Origin: Thalassovita mangrovi
GTDB taxonomy: Bacteria; Pseudomonadota; Alphaproteobacteria; Rhodobacterales; Rhodobacteraceae
Assembly: GCF_009857745.1 (NCBI RefSeq)
Contig: NZ_WWEN01000005.1
Coordinates: forward strand, 124,001-188,000
DNA: 64,000 bases
Reading direction: 5' to 3'
Shown: positions 27,313 through 36,424 of the stretch, piece by piece
Layout of the letters: every line of letters starts with the position of its first letter
How positions within the stretch are numbered: position 1 is the stretch's first letter
Translations under genes and position numbers: made by a program
The notes under the pieces: model-generated
What the model was told of the DNA's origin: nothing
What the model saw: only the letters and a program-made list of their open reading frames with translations
Databases searched by the model: none

Positions 27313-28173
27313 CTAGCCCTCGCTTTTCAGCTCCACCACCAGCTTGATCTGCCGGGAATCCGGCGTCGGACCAAACGGCCCGGCGCGCCGCACGGTGTCC
27401 AGCGCCATCCGGTCGATCGCGCCATCGCCCGACGACCGAACGACCCGCAGCGACGCGATCGACCCGCCGGGGGCGATCACCATCCCCACCAACGCCTTGC
27501 CCCGCCCCCCGGCCCGGCGCTTGGGCACCCGGGCGATCTTGCGCAACACGCTGCGCTGATAGCTGCGCACGGCGCCGTCGCCCGCCTGACTGGCCTTGGT
27601 TTCGGCCTTGTTGCTGGATTTCTCGGCCAGCTTGCCGCTGGTCTTGCCATCGCTGGCGCCGCTCTTGGAATTGACCTTGGCATTGCCCTTAGCGGCGGGT
27701 TTCGGCGCGGGTTTCTTCGGCAGCGCGTCGCGGGCGGTCAGGGTTTTCGGCGTTGGCGGCGGAGCGGCCTTCGCGGTCTCGGGCACTGGCTCAATCGGTT
27801 TGACCGCCGTGACGGTCCTGGCCTGCGTCACGGGGGCGACGGTCGCGGCAGCGGCCAAGGGCGTGGTCGCCATCGCCTGCAGCGGCGGTTTCGCGGCGGG
27901 CACCGGCGTCTTCAACGTCTCCGGCGGGGCAAGCGGCTTGACCTGCGCCGCCTGCACCGGCTCGGCCCACTGCGCCGGTTGCGGTTTCACAGGCGTGCTG
28001 CTTCCCTGCACCAGATCGGCGAAGCTAGAGCCAAGCGCGACCTCACCCGCGAGCGCGCCGCCATCCATCACCGGTTCCGGCGCCACGCTCTGCGTCATCG
28101 CCGCCACCACCCCGTGCAGCCCCAGCGACACCACACCGGCAAGCCCCCAGCCGATCCATCCCCGCCCGGTCAT
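27313..28173 (-). CDS. tonB: TonB-type energy transducer
   Basis: 286 residues. One N-terminal membrane helix (GWGLAGVVSLGLHGVVAAM) includes the conserved His of the S-x3-H motif (SLGLH). A Pro/Ala/Lys-rich periplasmic linker follows (VKPQPAQWAEPVQ, KKPAPKPAAKGNAKV), and then a C-terminal TonB domain of about 85 residues (YQRSVLRKIARVPKRR, GMVIAPGGSIASLRVVRSSGDGAIDRMALDTVRRAGPF). It transmits ion-gradient energy to the outer-membrane heme receptor. It is last in the heme cluster and overlaps the preceding ExbD-like gene by ATGA. Confidence 0.9.
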   Translation of the reverse strand: MTGRGWIGWGLAGVVSLGLHGVVAAMTQSVAPEPVMDGGALAGEVALGSSFADLVQGSSTPVKPQPAQWAEPVQAAQVKPLAPPETLKTPVPAAKPPLQAMATTPLAAAATVAPVTQARTVTAVKPIEPVPETAKAAPPPTPKTLTARDALPKKPAPKPAAKGNAKVNSKSGASDGKTSGKLAEKSSNKAETKASQAGDGAVRSYQRSVLRKIARVPKRRAGGRGKALVGMVIAPGGSIASLRVVRSSGDGAIDRMALDTVRRAGPFGPTPDSRQIKLVVELKSEG

Positions 28174-28562
28174 TTCAGCGCCTGCCGTGTCATGATCATC
28201 ACCTTTTCCGCCCCCGCCGCGCGCAGCGCCTGCGCCAGCTCGATCACCGCGCGGGCCGGGGCCGCCCGATCCGGCAGGATCTTCGCGATGGGCGGCAACC
28301 CGTCCGATTGCAGCGCCGCGATCACCTGTTCTGGCACCGCCGTTTCGCCGCGAAACCGCGCCCGGCCATCGGGATAAAGAACCACCGCATCGGGCGGCGG
28401 CACCAGGGACGGGTCAGCGGTTTCAACAAGCCGCAGGTCCGGTTCCAGCGGCCGCGACAGCTGCGCCGCGACCAGGAAAAACACCAGCATCAGGAACACG
28501 ATATTAATCAGCGCGACCGTCGGTTCGGGCCGGGGCCGGGCCGGGATCGGACGCCGCCGCAT
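28170..28562 (-). CDS. exbD: ExbD/TolR-family protein, second copy
   Basis: 130 residues. A single membrane segment (TVALINIVFLMLVFFLVAAQL) is followed by a periplasmic domain. In the usual ExbD/TolR helix the conserved Asp is the proton-carrying residue; here the corresponding position reads N (LINIVFLM), whereas the neighbouring ExbD has LIDVIFLL. This copy may therefore be a structural partner rather than the ion-conducting subunit. It is flanked by ExbD and TonB genes, with 1 bp and a 4-bp overlap. Confidence 0.85.
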   Translation of the reverse strand: MRRRPIPARPRPEPTVALINIVFLMLVFFLVAAQLSRPLEPDLRLVETADPSLVPPPDAVVLYPDGRARFRGETAVPEQVIAALQSDGLPPIAKILPDRAAPARAVIELAQALRAAGAEKVMIMTRQALK

Positions 28563-28563
28563 G

Positions 28564-28947
28564 TCAGTTCACCACCGTCAGCTTGGTTTGCGCAAGCCCG
28601 CGCAGCGCCAGCAAGGTATCGGCCAGCGCCTGCGCCCCGGCGTCTTGCCCCACGCTCAGCACCAGATGCGCGGGGGCATCCCCCTGCAAGGCCGCGATCC
28701 GGTCGCGCGCGTCTTCCATCCCGGTCGCCTGCCCGTTGATGCTGAGCCCCGCCTGGTTCAGCCGCAACAGCACGAAACGGTCTTGCCCCTCCGCCGGGGA
28801 AGACCCGCCGCCGCCCAGCGACAATTCGATCTGGCCGAAACGGGAAAAGGTCGAACTGAGCATGAAGAACAGCAGCAGCAGGAAGATGACGTCGATCAGC
28901 GACGTCATCGACAACCTGCGGCGGGCGGGGCGCATCCTATGCCGCAT
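28564..28947 (-). CDS. exbD: ExbD-family proton channel subunit
   Basis: About 127 residues. The membrane helix SLIDVIFLLLLFFMLSSTF carries the conserved Asp (LIDV) needed for proton coupling, followed by a periplasmic domain (QDRFVLLRLNQAGLSINGQ, ALADTLLALRGLAQTKLTVVN). With ExbB it drives TonB. The start is uncertain among 28968, 28947 and 28935; I use 28947, which overlaps the end of exbB by 11 bp and has GAGCGGG upstream. Confidence 0.88.
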   Translation of the reverse strand: MRHRMRPARRRLSMTSLIDVIFLLLLFFMLSSTFSRFGQIELSLGGGGSSPAEGQDRFVLLRLNQAGLSINGQATGMEDARDRIAALQGDAPAHLVLSVGQDAGAQALADTLLALRGLAQTKLTVVN

Positions 28948-29578
28948 GGGGCACCCGCTCAGACGCATCGGCCCCGTGATCCAGCAGGCCCGGGTTCAGC
29001 ACCTCTTCCAGCAATTCGTCGGCGATCCGGCGATGCGCCTCGATCTTGCTGTCGAACCAGCTCAGCGCCATCGACGCGGGCATCGCCACCACCAGCCCCG
29101 CCGCCGTGGTGACCAGCGCCACCCAGATGCCGCCCGCCAGGATCGTCGGGTCGGCCGAGGCGCCGCTTTCCTGCAGCGCGCGGAAGGCGCTGATCATGCC
29201 CAGAACGGTGCCGAACAGGCCCAAGAGCGGCGCCACCTGCGCGATCAGGTCCAGCAGCCGCAGCCCCGCCGACAGCCTGCCGAACCCGGTTTCCAGCCGT
29301 GGGATCGCCCGTTCGCGCAGATCGTCGGCGGCAACACCGGCGTCGCGCGCCCGGATACAGGCATGCAGGGTCGCGGCCAGGAAACCGCGTTTGGCGGCCA
29401 GCGCATCCCCGCCCAACCCCTGCAACGCGGCGCTGCGCCAGACCCCTTCGGCCTGAAAGGTCCAGAGCTTGTAGATCGACAGCGCGACCGCCAGCACCGA
29501 CGCACACAGAAGGATCGCCACCACCGGCCCGCCCAGATCGACCAGCGCGGCGATTGCCGTCACGGCCTGCCCGATCAT
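28937..29578 (-). CDS. exbB: ExbB/TolQ/MotA-family proton channel protein
   Basis: 213 residues with about three membrane segments: ALVDLGGPVVAILLCASVLAVALSIY, then LIAQVAPLLGLFGTVLGMISAF with the family-typical APLLGLFGTVLGM, and GGIWVALVTTAAGLVVAMPASMAL. It is the channel subunit that couples the proton gradient to TonB. The start at 29578 overlaps the stop of the upstream exported-protein gene (ATGA), so longer in-frame versions are not needed. Confidence 0.92.
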   Translation of the reverse strand: MIGQAVTAIAALVDLGGPVVAILLCASVLAVALSIYKLWTFQAEGVWRSAALQGLGGDALAAKRGFLAATLHACIRARDAGVAADDLRERAIPRLETGFGRLSAGLRLLDLIAQVAPLLGLFGTVLGMISAFRALQESGASADPTILAGGIWVALVTTAAGLVVAMPASMALSWFDSKIEAHRRIADELLEEVLNPGLLDHGADASERVPHAA

Positions 29579-29967
29579 CCGCTCACCTCGATCCCGTTGC
29601 GGCTGCCATAGACCGGCACGGCGCATTCCGCGCCGGAATCCAGACGGCAGGCATGAATGCCGTTGAACAGGATCTGGCCGATCGCGGCGCATTGGGTGTG
29701 GGGCAGATCGAACTGGCGCACCCGCGTCTTGCCACCGGGCAGCGATTGGAAATCGAACAGGGTCAGCAGCTGCACCTCGCCCGCCGTGTCGATCAGCACG
29801 GTTTCCAGAACCAGGCTTTTGACGCTGTCGGCAGAGGCGGCGGTGAAGGTCAGGCGGCAGGCGCTGTCAGCCTGTTCGGCCTTGTTCAGTTCGATTTTCG
29901 GGCTGTTCGCCAGCGCCGCCACCGGCGCCAGCGTCATCAGCAGTGTCGGGATGATACGGTGTTTCAT
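29575..29967 (-). CDS. Small exported protein in the heme-uptake cluster
   Basis: 130 residues with a Sec signal peptide (MKHRIIPTLLMTLAPVAALA-NS). The mature part contains two to three Cys (SACRLTF, HTQCAAIG, HACRLDSGAECAVPVYG), probably disulfide-forming in the periplasm, and is predicted beta-rich. I do not know the family. Because it is coupled to exbB by ATGA and follows hmuV by 41 bp, it probably works with the TonB machinery or heme handling. Confidence 0.7.
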   Translation of the reverse strand: MKHRIIPTLLMTLAPVAALANSPKIELNKAEQADSACRLTFTAASADSVKSLVLETVLIDTAGEVQLLTLFDFQSLPGGKTRVRQFDLPHTQCAAIGQILFNGIHACRLDSGAECAVPVYGSRNGIEVSG

Positions 29968-30008
29968 GGGGTCTCCTTCGGGTGAAAGGCGAAAGGGCGG
30001 GAAACGGG

Positions 30009-30803
30009 TCAGGATTTCAGGCCGGGACTGGTCGCAGCCTGGGGCAGGATGTAGATGCCGCCCAAGGGCGGCGGCACGCTGGTATGCACCGACACGCCAT
30101 AGGCGCGCGACAGGTGGTCGTCGCGCAGCACCGCTTCGGCCGATCCGCTGGCGGCGACCTGGCCGCCGGTCATCAGCGTCACCCGGTCGGAAAACATCGC
30201 GGTCAGGTTCAGATCGTGCATCACCGCCACCACGCCGCCGCCGGCATCGGCGTAATCGCGCGCCAGCTGCATCACGGTCAGCTGATGACCGATATCGAGC
30301 GCCGAAACCGGTTCGTCCAGGAACAGCCAGCGCGGCGCGCCGTCCAGCACCGGTTCCCAGATCTGCGCCAGCACCCGGGCCAGCTGCACCCGCTGCTTTT
30401 CGCCGCCCGACAGGTCCTGATAGAACCGGCCCTCGTACCCGGCCAGCCCGACCCGTTCCAGCGCCATCGCGGGCAGAGTTTCGCGCCCGGCGGAAATCCC
30501 CGCCTCAAGGCCCAGCCGCACCACCTCGATCACGGTAAAGGGAAAGGCCAGCGCGGTCGCCTGCGGCAGCACCCCCCGGATCGCGGCCAGTTCATGCGGT
30601 TTCATCGATCGGATGTTGCGATCGTTCAACTCCACCTCACCGGTGAAGGGAACCTCGCCCGTCATGGCGCGCAGAAGCGTGGTCTTGCCCGATCCGTTCG
30701 GGCCGACGATCGAGGTCAGCTCGCCCGGTCGGGCGTGGAAATCGACCCCCTGCAGGATGGTCGTACCGCCCAGTTTCACGTTGATATCACCGGCGTTAAG
30801 CAT
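30009..30803 (-). CDS. hmuV: Heme ABC transporter ATPase HmuV
   Basis: A 264-residue ATPase that drives heme across the inner membrane. Walker A is GPNGSGKTT, the signature LSGGEKQRVQLARVL, Walker B LFLDEPVSALD, and the switch His is in AVMHDLNL. The N terminus MLNAGDINVKLGGTTILQGVDF and the loop FPFTVIEVVRLGLEA are typical of HmuV/FecE-type ATPases. It lies 4 bp behind the permease gene and in heme-operon order. Confidence 0.93.
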   Translation of the reverse strand: MLNAGDINVKLGGTTILQGVDFHARPGELTSIVGPNGSGKTTLLRAMTGEVPFTGEVELNDRNIRSMKPHELAAIRGVLPQATALAFPFTVIEVVRLGLEAGISAGRETLPAMALERVGLAGYEGRFYQDLSGGEKQRVQLARVLAQIWEPVLDGAPRWLFLDEPVSALDIGHQLTVMQLARDYADAGGGVVAVMHDLNLTAMFSDRVTLMTGGQVAASGSAEAVLRDDHLSRAYGVSVHTSVPPPLGGIYILPQAATSPGLKS

Positions 30804-30807
30804 GGCC

Positions 30808-31893
30808 TTACACCTCCACCAGGTTACGGTTGCGCAGCAGGATCCACAGGAAGAACGGCCCGCCCAGCATCGCGGTCACGATCCCGATGGGCAGTTCCGC
30901 CGGGGCGATCACCACCCGCGACACCAGATCGGCCAGCAGCAGGACGATGGCCCCCAGCAGTGCCGCGTTGGGCAGAAGGCTGCGGTGATCCGGGCCCTGG
31001 ATCAGGCGCAGAAGATGCGGCACCACGATGCCGACAAAACCGATGCCGCCGGTGATCGCCACCGCCGCGCCGACACTGGCCGCGACGCTGAGGATGGCGA
31101 AGTTCTTCACCCGCTGCACGTCGAAGCCCAGATGCATCGCCGCCGCCTCGCCCAGGGCCAGACCGTTAAGGCCCCGCGCCAGGAACGGGCTGGCCAGCAG
31201 CGCCAGCACCATGATCGGCCCCGCCGCCAGCAGCTTGGACCAGCTGGCCCCGGCGAGCGATCCCATGCCCCAGAAGGTCAGGTCGCGCAGTTGGTCATCA
31301 GTGGCGTAATAGACCACCAGCCCGGTCAAGGCCCCGGTCAGCGCCGCCAGCGCGATCCCGGCCAGCAGCATGGTCGCGACCGAGGTACGCCCGTGCCGCG
31401 TGGCGATCCGGTACAGCACCAGCGTCGACGCCCAGCCGCCAAGGAAGGCCGCGACCGGCACCAGGGAAAGGCCCAGCCGGGCCTGAAGCGCCAGCGGCAG
31501 CAGCCCGCCCAGCACGATGGCCATCACCGCGCCGAACCCCGCCCCGGCGCTGACGCCGACAAGGCCGGGATCGGCCAGCGGGTTGCGAAACAGCCCCTGC
31601 AGCAACACCCCCGACACCGCCAGCGACGCGCCCACCACCACGCCGGTCAGCATCCGCGGCATGCGGATATCCCAGACGATGATCGTGTCGCGGACCGGCA
31701 CGCCAGTCTCCAGCCCGAACCCCGACAGGATCGCGCCGATCACCCGCGTGTCATCCGCCGCGCCCCAGCCAAGGCTCAGCAGCGCCGCCAGCCCGAGCCC
31801 CAGAAGCAGCAGCGCGCGGATCTGCCGTGCGCGGCCCTGACGGTCCCCCGAAGGGGCCTCGGCAATGGGGGAGGTCTGCGGCAGCGCAACCAT
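30808..31893 (-). CDS. hmuU: Heme ABC transporter permease HmuU
   Basis: 361 residues with about ten membrane segments, of the BtuC/FecCD type. Landmarks are [46 protein letters not shown] near the N terminus and [26 protein letters not shown] near the C terminus. It forms the inner-membrane channel for heme. It begins 3 bp after the hmuT stop and is followed by hmuV. Confidence 0.94.
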   Translation of the reverse strand: [361 protein letters not shown]

Positions 31894-31895
31894 GG

Positions 31896-32753
31896 TCAGT
31901 GCTCCGATTGTCCGTAAATCCGCGCATGCAGGTCGCGCGCCGCTTCAGCCGTGCGCGGGCCGAAGCCAAGCGCCGATCCGTCCAGCAGCACGAAACCGCC
32001 ATCCTGCGCCGCCGGTGTCAGCGCCACCGCGGGCAGCGACAGGATTTCATCCTTGCGGCCATCATGTTCGCCCCGGCCGGTCATCATGATGACCACCTCG
32101 GGCGCGGATTTGATGATCGCCTCGTCGGTCACCGTCTTGTACCCGCTATACTGGCCCGCCATCACGTTGACCGCCCCGGCCAGCCGGATCATACCATCCG
32201 CCCCCGTATCGTCCCCGGCGACGTTCAGCTTACCGTTTTCCGCCGACAGCACGAACATCACCCGCTTGCGTTCGGACAGTTGCCCGATGTCGCGCTGCAG
32301 CGCGGCCAGATCGGCCTCGATCCCGCGCGCCAATTCCTCGGCCCGCTCGGGCGTGCCAAGCGCCCGGCCCACGACGCGGATATTGTCCACCACCGCCTCG
32401 GCGCTGAAACTGTCATGGGTGAACACCACCGGGATCGACGCCTCGCGCAGCAGGTCGATCACCTCGACCGGGCCCGAGGTGTCCCGCGCGATGATCAGGT
32501 CGGGATCGACCGACAAAACGCCCTCGGCCGACAGCCGCCGCATGTAACCGACATCGGGCAGCGCCTGCGCCTCGGGCGGGAAGACCGAGGTGGTGTCGCG
32601 CGCGATCAGCCGGTGCTGCTGACCCAGCAGGTAGACGGTTTCGGTCACCGCGCCGCCCACCGACACGATCCGCCTGGCCGCCGGGTAGCTTTCGGCCGCC
32701 GCCCCGAAGGGCAGCAGCACGGCGCAAAGCGCAATGAACAGGCGGCGGATCAT
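31896..32753 (-). CDS. hmuT: Periplasmic heme-binding protein HmuT
   Basis: 285 residues with a signal peptide (FIALCAVLLPFGAAAES). The mature domain is a helical-backbone binding protein (RRIVSVGGAVTETVYLLGQQHRLIARDTTSVFPPEAQALPDVGYMRRLSAEGVLSVDPDLIIA). It hands heme from the receptor to HmuUV. Its ATG overlaps the stop of hmuS (ATGA). Confidence 0.92.
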   Translation of the reverse strand: MIRRLFIALCAVLLPFGAAAESYPAARRIVSVGGAVTETVYLLGQQHRLIARDTTSVFPPEAQALPDVGYMRRLSAEGVLSVDPDLIIARDTSGPVEVIDLLREASIPVVFTHDSFSAEAVVDNIRVVGRALGTPERAEELARGIEADLAALQRDIGQLSERKRVMFVLSAENGKLNVAGDDTGADGMIRLAGAVNVMAGQYSGYKTVTDEAIIKSAPEVVIMMTGRGEHDGRKDEILSLPAVALTPAAQDGGFVLLDGSALGFGPRTAEAARDLHARIYGQSEH

Positions 32754-33802
32754 GCCGGGACCTGTTCTTGCAGGGTCGGCAGGTCGGCGACCAGCCCGTG
32801 CCAGACCGCCAGATCGTCGTCTTCATCGGCGCGCTGGCCGAAGATCTGACAGATCAGGCCTCCCTCGGCATCGAACAGTTCGACCGAAACGGCCGGGCCG
32901 CGCTTGGTCGGTTTTTCGATGGCGTAAACCTCGGCCACGCGATCGCCGCGCAGATGCAGGTTGAACCGTTCGTCCAGCACGTTCAGCCACGGGCCCATCG
33001 GCTTGATATTGTCCAGCGTGCCCCAGTGAATCTGGATGTTGCCCTTGTTGCCCACGAACAGCACCACGGGCTGTTTCGCGGCGCTGACAGCGTTGAGGAA
33101 CGTTTCCACCGCGCCGGTTTCCAGCGGCCGCACCCAGCGTTCGCCGCTGACCATCCGGTAGGCGCCCAGACGGTTCATGCCCAGCTTGGCGGCCAAACGG
33201 TTGAATTGGTGGGTGTCGGTCATCTTCGCCCATTCGGCCAACAGGACGTCGCGCTTTTCGGGGTTCTCCCTGGCGGCCTCGGTGGGCTGGCGGGGGTCGA
33301 CCGAAATCGTTTCGGACTGGTCATCGAGCTTCAGTTCCGCCACGACTTCATCCCAGGCGTCGTGGTTCGACCCGTCGCGCATATAAATCTTGTGCACCGC
33401 GTCGCCGGCGGCATCGAACACCTGCAGGGTGCGGCGCAGGCCCTTTTCGGTCTGTTCCTCGATGGCAAATCCGTGCACCCAGTATTTCGGGAAAATCCGC
33501 AGATCGATTTCCTTGCCCAGCACCATCGAGGCATGCAGCCCGGCGCGGTATTCGCCGTAGGTGCCCTTGCGTTCATGCACCGCCGATACGTTGCGGGTCA
33601 GCGCCATCACCTCGCCCAACCTGGACACTTGCGACATCAGCTGATCGGGATGCGGGTCGATCCGGGTGGCGGTGTGGCCGACATGGGCGGCGACCAGTTC
33701 GGCTTCGGAAATGCCCAGCTGATCGGCAAGGTCGCGGTCGCGAGTCTTGGGATTGTCGAGACGGGCCTGGCGGATTTCTGCGGCGGTGGGGGCTTGGGTC
33801 AT
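32750..33802 (-). CDS. hmuS: Heme-handling protein HmuS/HemS
   Basis: A 350-residue cytoplasmic protein made of two related halves of about 170 residues, as usual for HemS/HmuS/ChuS. The halves show matching stretches (MALTRNVSAVHERKGTYGEYRAGLHASMVLGKEIDLRIFPKYW and VLFVGNKGNIQIHWGTLDNIKPMGPWLNVLDERFNLHLRGD). The family receives incoming heme and may degrade it. It is the second gene of the cluster, 63 bp behind the receptor. Confidence 0.93.
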   Translation of the reverse strand: MTQAPTAAEIRQARLDNPKTRDRDLADQLGISEAELVAAHVGHTATRIDPHPDQLMSQVSRLGEVMALTRNVSAVHERKGTYGEYRAGLHASMVLGKEIDLRIFPKYWVHGFAIEEQTEKGLRRTLQVFDAAGDAVHKIYMRDGSNHDAWDEVVAELKLDDQSETISVDPRQPTEAARENPEKRDVLLAEWAKMTDTHQFNRLAAKLGMNRLGAYRMVSGERWVRPLETGAVETFLNAVSAAKQPVVLFVGNKGNIQIHWGTLDNIKPMGPWLNVLDERFNLHLRGDRVAEVYAIEKPTKRGPAVSVELFDAEGGLICQIFGQRADEDDDLAVWHGLVADLPTLQEQVPA

Positions 33803-33865
33803 GTCATGTTCCTTTTCAAGTTGAAGACCGCGCGGCCCGGGTCGGACCGCGCGGATGCAGCGGGC

Positions 33866-35920
33866 TCAGAAGGTTTTGGCGATGCTGAATTTGAAGGTCC
33901 GGCCCGCGCCGTTGCGGGTGGACAGGTAGGCGCGATAGGTTTCGTCGGTCAGGTTTTCGACCGAGGCGCGGAATTCCACGTCGCGGAACAATCCGCTGTT
34001 GGGCACATAGGCCGCGGTCAGGTTGAACAGCGTATAGTCGTCCGAGGCCACGGTGCCGGGATAGTAATCCGGGTTGGTGTGGCTGGTGCGGTTCTGCGCG
34101 AAGGCGTGTTTCGCCTCGATCGCCAGGTCCAGCTGATCGTCCAGGAACCGCTTGCCCAGTGTCAGCTGCACGCTGTCGGCGGGCACGTAGTTGAAATAAT
34201 CGCTGGTGCCGTTGATCGTGCCGCGGATGCGCGATGCGTTCAGGTCGGCATAGAAGGCAGAATGCACATAGCTCGCCTCCAGCTCGATTCCTTCCAGGTC
34301 CACCTCGTCGATGCCGCTATAGCTGAACCCGTCCCAGATATGGGTCTTGAACCCGGTCAGCTTGAACCGCATCCGGTCGTCGCCGCTGAACAGGCCGGTG
34401 GAATCATAGGACAGGCCCAGTTCATAGGTTTCGCCCTTTTCCGTCGACGCCATCCGGTCGGCATCGCGCAGATCGTCGATGAAGGGCAGGTTTTCGTTAT
34501 AGGCGGCGGTGCCGAAGACCGCGAAACTCTCGCTCAGCTCATAGCGCGCCGACAGCGCGCCGGTCAGCGCCTGGGTTTCATAGCTGGTGCCGTCGGGAAG
34601 GGCCGCCACGGTGGTTCCGCGCGAGCTGTAGGCGTAATCGTTGCCTTCCGAGGTCAGGGTCTGTTTTTCGAAACGCAGCTGCGGGGTCAGGGTGAAGCGG
34701 TTCCCGAATTCCATCCGGTCGGCGATATAGACCGAAATCGATTCATCGGTGCCGCCCGGCGCCGAGCGCGCGTTGAACCCGGCATAGGTGCCCGCCAGTT
34801 CCTCGGTCGAGCGGGTGCGCTTGCTCAGCTCGACCCCGGCGTTGAGCCTGTGGGACACGGTGCCGGTGGAAAACAGCGATTCATTCTCGACCCGCAGCGC
34901 CACGGTGCGGGTGTCGTGATCGGTGTTGTAGATATCCGAATCGGTCGCTTCCGACGTGGTGATCCGCTCGGCCTCCTTGCGGAAGCTCAGCCGCGCTTCG
35001 AGATTGATCAGGTCGTTGCCGACCGGATTGTAGCGATAGGCGGCATAGGTGGTGGCCTGCTTGATATAGCGGTCGACCAGGATATCCGACCAGCTGGGCA
35101 GGAAGACGTTATAGGGCACGTCGTTCTGCGGGATTTCGTCATACATGGACGAAAAGGTCAGCGTGCTGCCGTCGCTCAGGTGGTAATTCGCCTTGAGCAT
35201 CGCCGAGGGCTTCTCAAAGGCGGTGGCCTCCAACGTGTTGCCGTCGCCATCCACCATGTCACCCTTGTCGCGATACCCGGCAAAGGCCAGCACGTCGAAG
35301 CGCTCATCCGGCGCCCAGGCGAAGATCGAGGTCGCCAGCACCCCGTCGCCGTTGCTTTCATAAGACAGCTTCTGCCGATAGGAGAACGTGTCGCCGTCTT
35401 CCAGGAAATCGCGCCCGTCCTTGGTGACCAGTTCCAGCGTGCCGCCCATGGCGCCCGAACTGTACTGGAAGGATTGCGCCGGGCCGCGCTGCACGGTGAC
35501 CTGCTTGAACAGCTCCGGTTCCATCGACAGGGTCGAGCCGCTGCGATAAACCTCTTCGGCGCCGCCGGTCACGCCATCCACCACGATGGCGACCTTGCCG
35601 TCGGTGCCGTAGACCCCCGATTGCGCCCCCAGGCCGCGGATCGAAATCGCCGCCCCCTGCGGGGTGTTGCCGTTGACCAGGCTGACCGACGGCACCGTAT
35701 CGACCAGTTCGCCCAGCGTGGTCGCCTGCCGTTCGTCCAGTTCTTCCTGTTCCACCGTGGTGATCGAGCTGGCGGTATCGGTACGGACGCCCCGGCGGCT
35801 TTCGCCGATGGTGACGGTGCCGATCAGTTCACCCTCGAATCCCGAATCCAGTTCCTGCGCGCTCAACGGCTGCGCTGCCATCGCGGCCAGTGCCGCGACC
35901 ATGATTGTGCGAGAAGACAT
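33866..35920 (-). CDS. hmuR: TonB-dependent heme receptor
   Basis: A 684-residue outer-membrane receptor with a signal peptide (RTIMVAALAAMAAQPLSA), a plug domain (TLGELVDTVPSVSLVNGNTPQGAAISIRGLG, GPAQSFQYSSGAMGGTLELVTKDG) and a 22-strand-type barrel ending in Phe (RTFKFSIAKTF), which suits outer-membrane insertion. It is assigned to heme because it heads hmuSTUV. I do not see the FRAP/NPNL motif of many classical heme receptors; the region reads NENLPFIDDLRD. It is preceded by 500 bp of intergenic DNA with a TTGACA at 36016-36011 on its strand. Confidence 0.9.
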   Translation of the reverse strand: MSSRTIMVAALAAMAAQPLSAQELDSGFEGELIGTVTIGESRRGVRTDTASSITTVEQEELDERQATTLGELVDTVPSVSLVNGNTPQGAAISIRGLGAQSGVYGTDGKVAIVVDGVTGGAEEVYRSGSTLSMEPELFKQVTVQRGPAQSFQYSSGAMGGTLELVTKDGRDFLEDGDTFSYRQKLSYESNGDGVLATSIFAWAPDERFDVLAFAGYRDKGDMVDGDGNTLEATAFEKPSAMLKANYHLSDGSTLTFSSMYDEIPQNDVPYNVFLPSWSDILVDRYIKQATTYAAYRYNPVGNDLINLEARLSFRKEAERITTSEATDSDIYNTDHDTRTVALRVENESLFSTGTVSHRLNAGVELSKRTRSTEELAGTYAGFNARSAPGGTDESISVYIADRMEFGNRFTLTPQLRFEKQTLTSEGNDYAYSSRGTTVAALPDGTSYETQALTGALSARYELSESFAVFGTAAYNENLPFIDDLRDADRMASTEKGETYELGLSYDSTGLFSGDDRMRFKLTGFKTHIWDGFSYSGIDEVDLEGIELEASYVHSAFYADLNASRIRGTINGTSDYFNYVPADSVQLTLGKRFLDDQLDLAIEAKHAFAQNRTSHTNPDYYPGTVASDDYTLFNLTAAYVPNSGLFRDVEFRASVENLTDETYRAYLSTRNGAGRTFKFSIAKTF

Positions 35921-36424
35921 CTAGTCTCAGACCTCTTGCTAGGAAATACATCTAGCTGCCTTGAGGTCTGGGTAGCTTTCGGGGCGCTGGTATCATAAGC
36001 CGAGTTTTTTTGTCAACTTTGTATCGGAAAATATTCGCATCCGGGAATAAATTCGACTTATGGGGGCGCCGAAATGCGCTTTTCCATCCAGAGTACGGTG
36101 AAATTTTCGTCTCTGCCCCGGGGCATTTCGCGATTCTGGGACCACTCGGCGGCGCCTGTCGCGCACCTCCAGGACGGGCCGAAGCGGGGCTGTGGCCCCT
36201 CCGGCAGGCCGCCGCGAACCTGCCGTCGCGGAAGGCCGTTCGATACTTCGCAACCGAAGACAGGGGAGTTGACTTGAATCAATACAACCGCGTTTATTTG
36301 ACTTACAGATAAAGCAGACAACTTTTTAATCGCGACCAAGTTGCCAATTCCGTGGGAGAAATCCCGATTTGCCAAATCGCGGGGCGCCAGCCCCGCCCGC
36401 TTTTTCAACAGGGAGAGAAGTACA
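35921..36424. other. 504-bp divergent intergenic region
   Basis: This lies between the heme receptor (minus) and the BMP-type binding-protein gene (plus). The left 100 bp is A/T-rich with CATCTAG repeated at 35918 and 35949. The middle (about 36100-36245) is very G/C-rich with several possible hairpins, for example TGCCCCGGGGCA. The right end holds TTGACTTGAATCAA (36269-36282, an imperfect palindrome) and a second TTGACT at 36298, which may be -35 elements or an operator. I see no convincing gene; short open frames here lack ribosome-binding sites. Confidence 0.45.

Noticed and set aside
35992-36016. TTGACA with TATGAT as the heme-receptor promoter
   Set aside because: The spacer is only 13 bp, too short for a normal promoter. 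The TTGACA may pair with a weaker -10 further on.
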